From Aerolutibacter ruishenii (GTDB taxonomy: Bacteria > Pseudomonadota > Gammaproteobacteria > Xanthomonadales > Xanthomonadaceae): a stretch of 64,000 nt of DNA. Position 1 is the first letter of the stretch. Every line of letters begins with the position of its first letter. The notes beneath the pieces are model-generated. The model had not been told where the DNA came from and did no database searches. It saw nothing but the letters and a program-made list of their open reading frames with translations. The DNA is taken from positions 62,001 through 126,000 of the forward strand of contig NZ_VLKP01000004.1 of assembly GCF_007830115.1 (NCBI RefSeq), read 5' to 3'. The position numbers and the translations under genes are program-made. Shown here in pieces: positions 48,175-59,892 of the stretch.

Positions 48175-48945
48175 TTACTTCGGCGCCAGTCGGGTGGCAC
48201 CGTCCAGGCGGATGGTCTCGCCGTTGAGGTAGGTGTTGCCCAGGATGTAGGCGACCAGGCTGGCGAAGTCTTCCGGCTGGCCCAGGCGCGACGGGAACGG
48301 GATCGAGGCGGCCAGCGACTGCTGCACCGACTCCGGCATGCCGTCCACCATCGGCGTCCAGAACACGCCCGGGGCGATGGTCATCACGCGGATGCCGAAG
48401 CGCGCCAGTTCACGTGCCATCGGCAGGGTCATGCCGACCACGCCGCCCTTGGACGCCGAATACGCGGCCTGGCCGATCTGGCCTTCGTAGGCGGCCACGG
48501 AGGCGGTGTTGATGATCACGCCGCGCTCGCCGTCCACGCCGGCTTCGTTGTCCTGCATCAGCGCTGCCGCAGCCTTGGCCACGTTGAAGCTGCCGACCAG
48601 GTTGACCATCACCGTGGTCTGGAACTGCGACAGCGGCATCGGGCCTTCCTTGCCGAGCACGCGGCCGGCACCGAGGATGCCCGCGCAGTTGACCGCCACG
48701 TTCAGGCCGCCGAGGAATTCCTTGGCGGCCGCGACGTTGGCGACGACGGTCTCCTCGTTGCTCACGTCGGTCTTCCAGAAACGCGCATTGGCCTCGCCCA
48801 GTGCGGCAACGGCGGCGGCGCCCTTGTCCTCGTTGACGTCGAACAGGGCGACCTTGCCGCCATTGGCGACCAGGTGCTGGGCCACGGCCAGGCCAAGGCC
48901 GGAGACGCCGCCGGTGATGACGGCGCGGACGGATGCAAGCTGCAT
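48175..48945 (-). CDS. SDR-family 3-hydroxyacyl-CoA dehydrogenase type (HSD17B10-like)
   Basis: A 256-residue short-chain dehydrogenase. It has the nucleotide-binding [17 protein letters not shown], catalytic Ser and the Tyr-Lys pair (YSASKGG), and a long conserved C-terminus ([53 protein letters not shown]). This subgroup resembles type II 3-hydroxyacyl-CoA/2-methyl-3-hydroxybutyryl-CoA dehydrogenase, acting on acyl-CoAs such as isoleucine-degradation intermediates. ATG 48945 ([13 protein letters not shown]) is the family start. It stands near but apart from the leucine-degradation genes. Confidence 0.86.
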   Translation of the reverse strand: MQLASVRAVITGGVSGLGLAVAQHLVANGGKVALFDVNEDKGAAAVAALGEANARFWKTDVSNEETVVANVAAAKEFLGGLNVAVNCAGILGAGRVLGKEGPMPLSQFQTTVMVNLVGSFNVAKAAAALMQDNEAGVDGERGVIINTASVAAYEGQIGQAAYSASKGGVVGMTLPMARELARFGIRVMTIAPGVFWTPMVDGMPESVQQSLAASIPFPSRLGQPEDFASLVAYILGNTYLNGETIRLDGATRLAPK

Positions 48946-49120
48946 GGGGGACCCCGGACTGGAAAACCGGCATTTTAACCGGCATGGAGTCCATGCGTCG
49001 CGAGGCGACGATGCGAACGCGACTGAGTCGTGCTTCGGTCCGGCCCGCCGCACGTGCCTTTCCTAGACTGGTCCCGTGGTCCACGGAAACGACCGACATC
49101 CATGAAAAGGGGGGGGCGCA

Positions 49121-50230
49121 ATGGCCAAGGGAACTCGGGGTTGCAGGTCGCCATGGCGGCGAGGCTGGGCCCTCACGATGGCAGTTGCGCTGGCATTCGC
49201 CGGCACCGCCACCGCTGCCAATCCCCCCGGCTCCGCCGACCTGGAAGCAGGCCGGACGATCTTCGAGACTGTCTGTGCGGCCTGCCATGGCCCCAACGGC
49301 ACGTTACCTGCGGACAGTCCGTTGCGGGCCACGATGAACCCGCCGCCGGCCGATCTGGCTGATCCGCTCTTCAACAGCCGCGAGCCCGCTCCCGACTGGG
49401 AAATGGTGGTCCGCCACGGCGGCCATTCCATGGGCCTGTCGGAACAGATGCCCGCGCAGGGCGGCGCCCTCAGCGAGGCGGATGTCCGCAACGTGGTGGC
49501 GTACGTCAAGACGCTGGCGGACACCTCCGACTATCCGCCGGGCGAACTGAATTTCTTCCTGCCCATCCGCACCAAGAAGGCGTTCCCCGAAGACGAGGTG
49601 GTGTGGAAGTCGCGTTACACCGACCGGCCCGGTCGCGACGAGTTCCGCAACGTGCTGGAAGTCGAGAAGCGCGTGGGCAAGCGTGGCCAGTGGCTGATGG
49701 AGGTCATCCACGCCGACAACGGCGTGGAAAGCGAGATCACCGAGGTCGAGGTGGGCTACAAGCACGTGCTGGCCTGGAACGCGCGCAAGGCGTCGATCCT
49801 CTCCGGCGCGGTGGTGGTCGCGTTCCCGACCGACGGCTCATCCGAGGCGCTGGCGCCGTACCTGGCGTGGGGCAGGCAGTGGTCGGACCGGTGGATCACC
49901 CAGGCCAGTGCGCGCACCACCGTGCCGTTCGACCATCCCGACGAAGGACAACTGGAACTGACCGCGGTGGCGCACTACAAATGGACGCCGTGGCCGCGCC
50001 GGGTGTTTGGGGCAATGGAACTGACCGCGACCACGCCCTTCCAGGACGATGGCGGGGACCGGGTGAAATTCAGCGCGGTGCCACAGGTGCGCATCGGCCT
50101 GACCCGTGGCGGGCACGTGGCGCTCAACCTGGGCGTCGAAGTGCCGCTCAGCGACCAGCCCTACGACTACCGCTTCCACCTGAACCTGCTCTGGGACTTC
50201 GCCGACGGCAGCTTCTTCAAGGGCTGGTAG
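49121..50230 (+). CDS. Cytochrome c fused to a C-terminal beta-rich (outer-membrane-like) domain
   Basis: An exported 369-residue protein with one covalently bound heme predicted. A signal peptide (ALTMAVALAFAGTATAA) is followed by a class I cytochrome c domain with CAACH at 52-56 and a likely axial Met110 (EQMPAQGG). From about residue 150 there is an amphipathic beta-strand-rich region (QWLMEVIHADNGVESEITEVEVGY, SGAVVVAFPTDG, WITQASARTTVPFDH, LELTAVAHYKW, RVFGAMELTATTPF, HVALNLGVEVPLS) ending in aromatic FKGW, as in outer-membrane barrels. A short barrel or lid domain carrying a cytochrome would be unusual. Electron partner unknown. A G-rich ribosome-site stretch precedes ATG 49121. Confidence 0.8.
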   Translation: MAKGTRGCRSPWRRGWALTMAVALAFAGTATAANPPGSADLEAGRTIFETVCAACHGPNGTLPADSPLRATMNPPPADLADPLFNSREPAPDWEMVVRHGGHSMGLSEQMPAQGGALSEADVRNVVAYVKTLADTSDYPPGELNFFLPIRTKKAFPEDEVVWKSRYTDRPGRDEFRNVLEVEKRVGKRGQWLMEVIHADNGVESEITEVEVGYKHVLAWNARKASILSGAVVVAFPTDGSSEALAPYLAWGRQWSDRWITQASARTTVPFDHPDEGQLELTAVAHYKWTPWPRRVFGAMELTATTPFQDDGGDRVKFSAVPQVRIGLTRGGHVALNLGVEVPLSDQPYDYRFHLNLLWDFADGSFFKGW

Positions 50231-50245
50231 CCCAGTCGAGTCCGG

Positions 50246-52823
50246 TCAACCCAGCACCATCAACGGGCTGCCATAGTGCTGGCGCAACTGGTACGCGGGC
50301 ACGCCGCGCTGGAACAGGAAACCCTGGCCCACGCCCAGTCCCAGCCGCAGCAGGAACGCGCGCTGGGCCTCGGTTTCGATGCCTTCGGCGATAAGCTCCA
50401 GCCCCAGGCTGTGCGCAATGCCGGCCACCGCCTGGCACACGGCCACGTCCGAGTGGTTGTCCGGCACGCCCTGCACGAACAGCTGGCTCAGCTTGAGCCC
50501 GTGGATCGGCAGCCGGCGCAGGTAGTTGAGTGCGCTGTAACCTTCGCCGAAGTCGTCGATGGTCAGCACCACGCCCATGTCGCGCAGTTCGGCAAACGTG
50601 CTCAGGGTGTCGGGCTCGTCCTCGATCAGCACACGCTCGGTGAACTCCAGTTCCAGCGATGAGCCGGGCAGCTGCGACGAGGCCAGCGCCGAGCGCACGG
50701 TCCGCACCAGGTCCTCGCCCAGGAACTGGCGGTAGGACACGTTGACCGCCACGCGGTCCAACTGCATGCCCCCCGCGCGCCAGCGCGACAGCTGGCGACA
50801 GGCCTCGTGCAGCACCCAGCTGCCGATTTCGATGATGTCGCCGGTGGTTTCGGCGTGCTGGATGAACCGGTCGGGCGGCATCTCGCCCAGCGAACCGTTG
50901 CGCCAACGGATCAGCGCCTCGGCCGCCACCGTGCGACCGCTGGCGAGGTCGACCTGCGGCTGGTAGACCAGTTCGAACTCGTCGTTGTCCACCGCACGGC
51001 GCAGGTGCGTTTCCAGTTGCAGGCGCTCGACCTGCTGTTCGGCCAGTTCCGCGCTGAACACCTGCCACGCATTGCGGCCCCGGCGCTTGCTGTCGTACAT
51101 GGCCACGTCCGCACTCTGGATCAGCTGCTGCGGGCGTTCGCCGTGTTCGGGCGACTGCGCGATGCCGATGCTGGCCGTGATGCTGAACTCCTCGCCGTCG
51201 ACCCGGAAATTCTCCGAGAATGTCGTGAGGATGGACTGCGCCAGCCGCGCCGGGCGGGTGGCATCGTTGCCGAAGCGGCAGATGACCAGGAACTCGTCGC
51301 CGCCAAAGCGGACCACGCTGCCCTCATCGCCCACGGCACGCAGCAGTCGCCGCGCGGCGGATGCCAGCAGCCGGTCGCCGGCCGCATGGCCAAGTACGTC
51401 GTTGACGATCTTGAAGCGGTCAAGGTCGATGTAGAGCACGGCGACCCGATCTTCCACGCCCGGCGCCAGGAACTGCTCCAGGTCACCCAGGCCGGCATCG
51501 CGGTTGAGCAGCCCGGTCATCGGGTCGGTGCGCGCCTGCTCCCGCAGGGCTTCCTCGGCCAGCTTCGGCCCGGTGATGTCCTGCAACGTGCCCGTCAGTT
51601 GCACGCTGAGCGGAGTCGCCGCCAGGCGTTCGCCCATCAGCCTGATCCAGTACATCTCGCCGTCACTGCGCGTGCCCTGCAGATCGAGGTTGATGCCACG
51701 CCCGTCGCGGATGGCGTGCTCCAATGCGGCGCGCAGGCAGAGCGCGTCCGCGGGCGCGAGGGAATCGAGCAGGCCCTCGATGCCAGGTTGCACGGCATCG
51801 GCACCGACTGATGCGCAAAGCCTCGCCCGTCAGGTAAAGCAGGTTGCGTCCCGAATCCCATTCCCAGCCGCCGATTCGCGCCAACGCCTGTGCGCGGTCG
51901 AAGAGCGCGCTGTCGCGCTTGAGCGCGGTGACGTCGGAGAACAGCGACAGCACCTGCTGCACGCGGTCGGTCCCCGGCTCGAACTGTGGCACCGCCGTGA
52001 CCGACAGCCACAACAGGCGCCTGTCCTGTCGATGGTAGAACCCCAGTACCGTACTCTCCACCTGTTGGCCCAGGCGCAGGGCGCGCGCGGCCGGACGTTC
52101 GTCGTTGGACAGGGCGTGGCCGTGCTCATCGACCACCAGCCAGTGCGCTTCCGAAAGCATTTCCTCGATCGGCTGGCCGACCTCGATGCCGAACAGCCGC
52201 ATGGCCGCGGCATTGGCATGGATGACCTGTCCGGTCGCGTCGCGCACCAGGATGCCCTTGTCGATGGTCTCCATCAGCTCACGGTGGCGCGTCTCGGCGT
52301 CGCGGCGACCGCTGAGGTCGCGGGCCACCGCCACGATCAGCTTCCTGCCGTCCTGCTCGAAGGTCGCGGAGTGCACCTCCACCGGGAAGCGCGTGCCATC
52401 TGCGCGCATGTTGGTCACGTCCACCACGTACGTATCGCCGCGGCTTAGCGCCTCCCAGACCGGGCCCAGATGGTCGCGCGGGAGGTCGGGGTTGAGTACG
52501 TGGATCGGCTTGCCGACGATCTCCGAGCGCGAGCGACGGTAGGCATTCAGGCCCGCGCGATTGACGTCCAGGACAATGCCATCCCAGCCGATGATGCTGA
52601 CCGGATCGGGGACCGCGTCGAACAGGGCCTGGTAGCGCCGCTGCGCGGCCATGGCGTGCTCTCCTGCGTGCACAAGCGCCTGACGCGCCTGTTCCAGCAG
52701 CCTGCGGATCCCCGGTGCGATGGCCGGATCGGCCAAGGTACCATCGATCGCGGCCAGCACTTCCACCGGCTCCGCGAACGGGCGCGGCGCTTCAGGGGTA
52801 GTCGGTGGCACGCGATGGCTCAT
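50246..52823 (-). pseudogene. PAS-GGDEF-EAL cyclic-di-GMP regulator interrupted by a frameshift
   Basis: A gene for a multidomain c-di-GMP enzyme split into two frames. The upstream frame (52823 to 51663) encodes two PAS domains and the start of a third (ARIGGWEWDSGRNLLYLTGEALRIS). The second frame (to 50246) continues the same PAS (SVGADAVQPGIEGLLDSLAPADAL) and carries GGDEF (FGGDEFLVI) and EAL (VAAEALIRWRN, ELEFTERVLIEDEPD, IDDFGEGYSALNYL), both intact. The break lies near 51800-51825, a one-base net shift. ATG 52823 overlaps the stop of the HMG-CoA lyase gene (ATGA). I see no slippery heptamer, so this is a true frameshift or a sequencing error. If real, a truncated PAS protein plus a possible GTG-started GGDEF-EAL would result. 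Confidence 0.85.
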
Positions 52824-53719
52824 TCGGCGGAGAGGGCCTTACCGACCTTGCTTTGGGTGTCGCGTCCCAGTATGCCTGCCAGCCAGCGGCCCGTTTCGGC
52901 GAGGGCCGGCAGGTCCACGCCGGTGGTGATGCCCAGGCCGTGCAGCATGTAGACGACGTCCTCGCTGGATACATTGCCGCTGGCGCCCTTGGCATACGGA
53001 CAGCCTCCCGCGCCGGAGACGGCGGCGTCCACCACAGCCACGCCTTCCTCGAGGCAGGCGAGGATGTTGGCCAGCGCCTGGCCGTAGGTGTCGTGGAAGT
53101 GGATGGCGAGCGACGGCATAGGCACCTCGGCCGCCACGGCCTTCAGCATGGCGCGCGCCTTGGCGGGCGTGCCGACGCCGATGGTATCGCCCAGCGAGAC
53201 TTCGTAGCAGCCCATGGCATGCAGCGCCTTGGCCACGCGCACCACGTCGGCCAGCGGCACGTCGCCCTGGTAGGGGCAGCCGAGCACGGTGGAGACGTAG
53301 CCGCGCACCTTCACCCCGTCGGCGCGGGCGCGCTCCATGACCGGGGCGAAGCGTGCCAGTGATTCGTCGATGCTCGCGTTGATGTTCCTGCGGTTGAACG
53401 CCTCGGACGCCGCGGTGAACACCGCCACTTCCTCCACGCCCACGCTGCGCGCGCGCTCGTAGCCCTGCTCATTGGGCACCAGCACCGGGTAGTGCACGCC
53501 GGGCTTGCGGGTGATGCCGGCAAACACGTCGGCGGCGTCGGCCATCTGCGGCACCCACTTGGGGCTGACGAAGGCGGTGGCCTCGATGCTCTGCAGGCCG
53601 GTGGCCGAAAGCCGGTCGATCAGCGTGATCTTGTCGGCGGTGGAGACCAGCGTCTTCTCGTTCTGCAGGCCGTCACGCGGACCCACTTCGACGATGCGCA
53701 CGTGCGATGGCATGCCCAT
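52820..53719 (-). CDS. mvaB: Hydroxymethylglutaryl-CoA lyase
   Basis: Last step of leucine degradation, splitting HMG-CoA to acetyl-CoA and acetoacetate; 299 residues. It has VEVGPRDGLQNE, EATAFVSPKWVPQMADA, EVSLGDTIGVGTP, IHFHDTYGQALANIL and the catalytic-cysteine motif GAGGCPYAKGASGNVSSEDVVYML. It starts one base after the stop of the carboxylase alpha gene, so translation is coupled. It is followed by the frameshifted c-di-GMP gene. Confidence 0.95.
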   Translation of the reverse strand: MGMPSHVRIVEVGPRDGLQNEKTLVSTADKITLIDRLSATGLQSIEATAFVSPKWVPQMADAADVFAGITRKPGVHYPVLVPNEQGYERARSVGVEEVAVFTAASEAFNRRNINASIDESLARFAPVMERARADGVKVRGYVSTVLGCPYQGDVPLADVVRVAKALHAMGCYEVSLGDTIGVGTPAKARAMLKAVAAEVPMPSLAIHFHDTYGQALANILACLEEGVAVVDAAVSGAGGCPYAKGASGNVSSEDVVYMLHGLGITTGVDLPALAETGRWLAGILGRDTQSKVGKALSAE

Positions 53720-53720
53720 G

Positions 53721-55717
<1,997 letters not shown>

Positions 55718-55718
<1 letters not shown>

Positions 55719-56503
55719 CAGGCGGTCGTCCAGTTCGGTTTGCGCTTGTCCAGGAACGCGGAAAGGCCTTCCTGGCCCTCCGGCGACACCCGCAGGCGGG
55801 CGATGAGGGCGGCGTTGTCGGCGTCGAGCGTATCGCGCGGGGCGCCTGCGGCGACGCGGCGTACCAAAGCCTTCGCCGACGCGGCCGCCACCGGACCGGC
55901 CTTCAGCAGCAGGTCGATCTGGCGAAGCACGGCATCGTCCAGGTCGTCGGCCGGCACCACCTGGTGCAGCAGGCCAATGCGCAGCGCCTCGGCCGCATCG
56001 AAGATCTCCGCCGTGGCGAACCAGCGCCGCGCCTCGCGAGCGCCAATGGCTTCGATCACATACGGCGAAATCACCGCCGGCAGCAGCCCCAGCTTGCTCT
56101 CGGTCAGGCCGAACTTCACCTCGGGCGTGCCGATGGCGATGTCGCAGCAGGCCACCAGGCCCACGCCGCCGCCGAACGCCGCGCCATGCACGCGTGCGAT
56201 CGTCGGCTTGGGCAACTCGTCCAGCGTGCGCATCAGGCGGGCCAGGGCCAGCGAATCGGTACGGTTGTCGGCCTCGCTGGCGGCGGCCATGCCGCGCATC
56301 CAGTTGAGGTCCGCCCCGGCCGAGAACGACGCGCCATCACCCTCCAGCACCACCACGCGGACGCCCTCATCGTGGGCCAGATTGTCCAGCGCGCCGGTCA
56401 GCGCGGCGATCAGCGTGGCGTCGAAGGCGTTGTGCAGCGTCGGACGGTTCAGGCGCAGGCGCGCGACCGGTCCGTCTCGCAGGCTCAGCAGGGGGGCAGT
56501 CAT
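55718..56503 (-). CDS. liuC: Methylglutaconyl-CoA hydratase (enoyl-CoA hydratase family)
   Basis: A 261-residue crotonase-fold hydratase converting 3-methylglutaconyl-CoA to HMG-CoA. Oxyanion-hole segments are SAGADLNWM and VHGAAFGGGVGLVACCDIAIGTPEVKFGLTESKLGLLPAVISPYV, with the catalytic Glu in TESKLGL. It is placed first in liuC-liuD-mvaB. ATG 56503 (MTAPLLSLRDGPVARLRLNRP) was chosen; the upstream frame runs into the feo promoter. The liuB and liuA genes lie more than 3 kb away beyond the feo operon. Confidence 0.91.
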
Positions 56504-56589
56504 GGTCGGGCGGTCCGTGCGAGGCAGGGCAAACGCAAATGATAGCCGGTGGGCCCGGACCACCGCCCCGGTACGGAAGGAAATGCTAG

Positions 56590-56608
56590 AATGAGAACAA
56601 TTCCTATT
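56590..56608 (+). promoter_or_regulatory. Candidate Fur box and -10 element of the feo operon
   Basis: An imperfect 19-bp palindrome, AATGAGAACAATTCCTATT, overlaps a -10-like TAGAAT (56587-56592). Fur boxes are 19-bp palindromes of GATAATGATAATCATTATC type; here the AAT/GAA/TTC/ATT half-site bases match. Position just upstream of feoA supports ferric-uptake-regulator repression under iron sufficiency. Confidence 0.6.
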
Positions 56609-56622
56609 TGTAGGATTGCCGC

Positions 56623-57042
56623 TTGAAGCTGTCCGAACTGCCACGGCGCACCATCGCGACGGTCGCCTCGGTCGATGACCAGGTCGTCAACGACCCCATC
56701 GCGCGCCGCCTGCGGGAGCTGGGCTTCGTCCCGGGCGAGCAGGTGGAGATCATGGCCGTGGGGCCCATCGCGGCCGAGCCGATGCTGGTGCAGGTGGGCT
56801 TTACCCGCTTCGCCCTGCGCCGCAGCGAGGCGGCGAGGATCACCGTGTGCGCGGGGACAGGCGCGGAGCCGGTACCGGCTCCGTCCCCGGCGGTCACGCG
56901 TGCCGCAGCCCCCAACGCCCAGCCCGAACCCGCGGACGTGGCCAGCGTTGCCACGGGGGAAAGCCTGGCAACGCGTCCGGATATCGTGGCGGGGCAGGAC
57001 ACCGCCATTGCCCTCGATCCGCAGGCGAGGGCATCGGCATGA
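56623..57042 (+). CDS. feoA: FeoA domain protein with a C-terminal extension
   Basis: Cytosolic partner of the ferrous iron transporter FeoB; 139 residues. The SH3-like FeoA core occupies about 1-72 (LSELPRRTIATVASVDDQVVNDPIARRLRELGFVPGEQVEIMAVGPIAAEPMLVQVGFTRFALRRSEAARI). The remaining ~65 residues are Ala/Pro-rich and lack homology I recognise; typical FeoA is 75-85 residues. The start is TTG 56623 with AGGA eight bases upstream, within the predicted Fur-controlled unit. It overlaps feoB (ATGA). Confidence 0.85.
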   Translation: MKLSELPRRTIATVASVDDQVVNDPIARRLRELGFVPGEQVEIMAVGPIAAEPMLVQVGFTRFALRRSEAARITVCAGTGAEPVPAPSPAVTRAAAPNAQPEPADVASVATGESLATRPDIVAGQDTAIALDPQARASA

Positions 57043-58907
57043 CCACCGCCGTCCAACGCATTGCCCTCGTTGGCAATCCCAACTGCGGCAAGACCGCGCT
57101 GTTCAACCTGCTCACCGGTAGCCGGCAGAAGGTGGCCAACTATGCCGGCGTCACGGTGGAGCGCAAGGAAGGCCGCTTCCACGCGCCGTCTGGACGGCAG
57201 TACGCCATCCTCGACCTGCCCGGCGCCTACAGCTTCCACGCCGCCAGCCTTGACGAGGCGGTGACCCGCGACCTGTGCCGTGGCTTCTACCCGGGCGAAC
57301 CCGCCCCGGACGTGATCGTCTGCGTGGTCGACGCCACCAACCTGCGCCTGCACCTGCGTTTCGCGCTGGAAGTGCGCGAACTGGGCAGGCCCATGGTGCT
57401 GGCGGTCAACATGATGGACGCCGCGCGTCGCCGCGGCATCGACGTGGACCTGAAGGTACTGGAGCGCGAACTGGGCGTGCCGGTGGTGCCCACCGTGGCC
57501 GTGCAGCGCCAAGGCGCGCGCGAGCTGGTGGCGATGCTCGACGGCCTGTCCGAAGATCCTGCCGCGCCTACGGTCCGCCTGGCACAGGGCAGCGAGCTGG
57601 ACAGCGACACCCTGCATGCCGAGACGCGTCGATTGCTGTCACTGGCCGTGGCCATGCCGCGGCGCACCGCCGAGATCGACGACGCGCTCGACCGCTGGCT
57701 GCTGCATCCCGTCTTCGGCCTGTTGACCCTGGCCGTGGTGATGTTCCTGATCTTCCAGGCGGTCTACGCCTGGGCCACGCCGTTGATGGACGGGATCGAG
57801 TTGCTGACCGCCAAGCTGGGCGAGTGGGCGGGGGCATACATGCCTGAAGGGCCGCTCAAGAGCCTGGTGGTGGATGGCATCATCGCCGGCCTCGGCGGGG
57901 TGATCGTGTTCCTGCCGCAGATCCTGATCCTGTTCGCCTTCATCCTGGCGCTGGAGGAATCGGGTTACCTGCCGCGCGCCGCGTTCCTGCTCGACCGGAT
58001 GATGTCCGCGGCCGGGCTGTCCGGCCGTTCCTTCATCCCGCTGCTGTCCAGCTTCGCCTGCGCGGTGCCGGGGATCATGTCCACGCGTTCCATCCAGGAC
58101 CCACGCGACCGCATGGCCACGATCCTGGTGGCGCCGCTGATGACGTGCTCGGCGCGCCTGCCGGTGTACGCACTGTTGATCGGTGCGTTCATCCCGCAGA
58201 AGCAGGTGTGGGGCGTGCTCAACCAGCAAGGCCTGGTGCTGTTCGGCCTGTATGCCGCGGGCGTGCTCAGCGCGCTGCTGGTGGCATGGGTGATGAAGAA
58301 GTGGCGGCGCGACAAGAGCGAGCATCCGCTGATGCTGGAGCTGCCGTCGTATCGCGTGCCGCACGCCCGCGACCTGCTGCTGGGGCTGTGGGAGCGCGCC
58401 GCGATCTTCCTCAAGCGCGTGGGCGGCATCATCCTGGCGATGACCATCCTGCTGTGGTTCCTGCTGACCTTCCCGGGTGCGCCGGAAGGGGCCACCGGGC
58501 CGGCCATCGATTACAGCTTCGCCGGCCGCATCGGCCATGCGATGACCGCGGTGTTCGCTCCGGTCGGCTTCAACTGGCAGATCTGCATCGCGCTGATACC
58601 GGGCATGGCCGCGCGCGAGGTCGTGGTCTCGTCGCTGGCCACCGTGTACGCCTTGTCGGCCACCGACGAGGACAGCGCCATCCAGGCGCTGAGCCCGATC
58701 ATCAGCGACAGCTGGTCGCTGGCGACCGCGTTGTCGCTGCTGGTGTGGTTCATCTATGCGCCGCAGTGCATCTCCACGCTGGCCACCATCCGCCGCGAGA
58801 CACATTCGTGGAAGCAGGTGGGCATCGCGGCCGGTTACCTCTTCGCCATGGCCTACCTGGCGTCGCTCGTCACCTACCAGGTGGCCGTGCTGCTGGGCGC
58901 GGGGTGA
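57039..58907 (+). CDS. feoB: Ferrous iron transporter FeoB
   Basis: Inner-membrane Fe(II) transporter of 622 residues with an N-terminal G protein domain. G1 is GNPNCGKT, G3 is LDLPGAYSF, G4 is NMMD, then GDI-like helices. The membrane part has two Gate motifs (VFLPQILILFAFILALEESGYLPRAAFLLDR and CSARLPVYALLIGAFIP), SFACAVPGIMSTRSI, and the C-terminal LIPGMAAREVVVSSLATVYAL with Cys-containing YAPQCISTLA. It is overlapped by feoA before and by a small Cys-rich gene after (GTGA). Confidence 0.96.
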   Translation: MTTAVQRIALVGNPNCGKTALFNLLTGSRQKVANYAGVTVERKEGRFHAPSGRQYAILDLPGAYSFHAASLDEAVTRDLCRGFYPGEPAPDVIVCVVDATNLRLHLRFALEVRELGRPMVLAVNMMDAARRRGIDVDLKVLERELGVPVVPTVAVQRQGARELVAMLDGLSEDPAAPTVRLAQGSELDSDTLHAETRRLLSLAVAMPRRTAEIDDALDRWLLHPVFGLLTLAVVMFLIFQAVYAWATPLMDGIELLTAKLGEWAGAYMPEGPLKSLVVDGIIAGLGGVIVFLPQILILFAFILALEESGYLPRAAFLLDRMMSAAGLSGRSFIPLLSSFACAVPGIMSTRSIQDPRDRMATILVAPLMTCSARLPVYALLIGAFIPQKQVWGVLNQQGLVLFGLYAAGVLSALLVAWVMKKWRRDKSEHPLMLELPSYRVPHARDLLLGLWERAAIFLKRVGGIILAMTILLWFLLTFPGAPEGATGPAIDYSFAGRIGHAMTAVFAPVGFNWQICIALIPGMAAREVVVSSLATVYALSATDEDSAIQALSPIISDSWSLATALSLLVWFIYAPQCISTLATIRRETHSWKQVGIAAGYLFAMAYLASLVTYQVAVLLGAG

Positions 58908-59146
58908 CCGGCGTGGACGCCTCGCTGCTGGTGCAATACGTGGTCATCGCGCTGGCGGTGCTGCTGAGCGCGTGGTTCGTGGCGAAGCGACAGTTTCCCG
59001 GCGCCGTGCGCAAGGCACGGCTGGCGCTGGCGGTGCCGCTGGTGCGTGAGGGGCGGCCCGGATGGATGCGCCGGCTGGGCAAGCGCATCGCGCCGCGAGT
59101 GGTGGGGGGCGGCAGCAGTTGCGGTGGCTGCGACGGCTGCGATTGA
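58904..59146 (+). CDS. Small Cys-rich membrane protein associated with FeoB
   Basis: An 80-residue protein whose GTG start overlaps the feoB stop (GTGA). One transmembrane helix near the N-terminus (LLVQYVVIALAVLLSAWFVAKRQF) is followed by a basic cytosolic stretch and a terminal CGGCDGCD motif with three cysteines, a plausible metal-binding tail. It fits the FeoB-associated Cys-rich membrane protein type found in Xanthomonadaceae, in the FeoC position but without its winged-helix fold. Likely helps iron transfer; function inferred. Confidence 0.85.
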   Translation: MTGVDASLLVQYVVIALAVLLSAWFVAKRQFPGAVRKARLALAVPLVREGRPGWMRRLGKRIAPRVVGGGSSCGGCDGCD

Positions 59147-59224
59147 ACGCAGACGGGTTGGCGCTGGGCCACCGGCCTCACGTCGCCTGCCACGCGTGAG
59201 CGTCCAACTTTCCATTGCGTGAAA

Positions 59225-59250
59225 AGAAAGAGGCCCGCTTGCGCGGGCCT
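59225..59250 (-). terminator. Intrinsic terminator of lipoprotein gene 1
   Basis: On the minus strand AGGCCCGC (59250-59243), loop GCAA, GCGGGCCT (59238-59231) is followed by CTTTCTTTT. Perfect 8-bp stem. It ends the transcript of the alanine-rich lipoprotein gene 31 bp after its stop. Confidence 0.85.
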
Positions 59251-59280
59251 CCATCTGGCTTTCGCCTCGCCGCAAGGCGA

Positions 59281-59640
59281 TTACTTCTTGACTTCTTCCG
59301 CGGCGGCGTCGGCCTTGTCGGCCACGTTCTGGGCGGCGTCAGCGGTGGCCTGGGCAGCATCGGCCGTGGCGGCGGCAGCGCCCGCAGCGGCGTCGGCACC
59401 GGCGGCGGCAGCGGCGTCGGCAGCACCTTCCACGGCGGCGCCCACTTCGGCAGCGGCTTCGCCGGTGGCGGCGGCAGCGGCTTCGGTGCTCTCGGTGGCG
59501 GCAGCGGCGGCGGCGTCAGCAGCCTGCTCGGTGGCGGCGGCGGCTTCGGCGGCCTCGTTCTGCGCGGTGGCGGTTTCGTTCTTGCAGGCGGTCAGGGCCA
59601 GGGCGGCGGCGACCAGGGCAACGTAGATCTTGGTGTTCAT
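59281..59640 (-). CDS. Alanine-rich small lipoprotein 1
   Basis: A 119-residue predicted lipoprotein of unknown function. The signal peptide [19 protein letters not shown] has a lipobox (LTAC), with acylation at Cys19. The mature part is almost entirely Ala, Asp, Glu, Thr and Gly in repeated ADAAA/EAAAA units, probably one long amphipathic helix, ending AEEVKK. It is paralogous to lipoprotein 2 (nearly identical signal peptide) and similar to lipoprotein 3. GGAG lies nine bases upstream of ATG 59640. A C-terminal lysine pair recalls Braun-type lipoproteins that attach to peptidoglycan; this is inference. Confidence 0.85.
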   Translation of the reverse strand: MNTKIYVALVAAALALTACKNETATAQNEAAEAAAATEQAADAAAAAATESTEAAAAATGEAAAEVGAAVEGAADAAAAAGADAAAGAAAATADAAQATADAAQNVADKADAAAEEVKK

Positions 59641-59892
59641 GGGTGTGCTCCAGAGAAAGGTGGGCAAGGATACATCTCGTCCGCCATCGCACCGTGAAGG
59701 AAGTCCCTTGTCCGGGCAGCCGACGCACTAACGCGCCGCCGGTACGCCGGCGACCCGGCCAAATGTAACGGGAACTGGCGGGCGGGTACAGACCGGGGCA
59801 GGCGAGCCGGAGCGTGCGGCGCAGTCGCTCCGATACCCGCTTGGGTGCGCCACACGCCTGGAGCCGCCCTTCCGACGCACTGCCGTCTGGAA

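Noticed and set aside
51790-51830. Programmed ribosomal frameshift in the PAS-GGDEF-EAL gene
   Set aside because: No slippery heptamer or downstream pseudoknot was seen at the break; a mutation or sequencing error is simpler.
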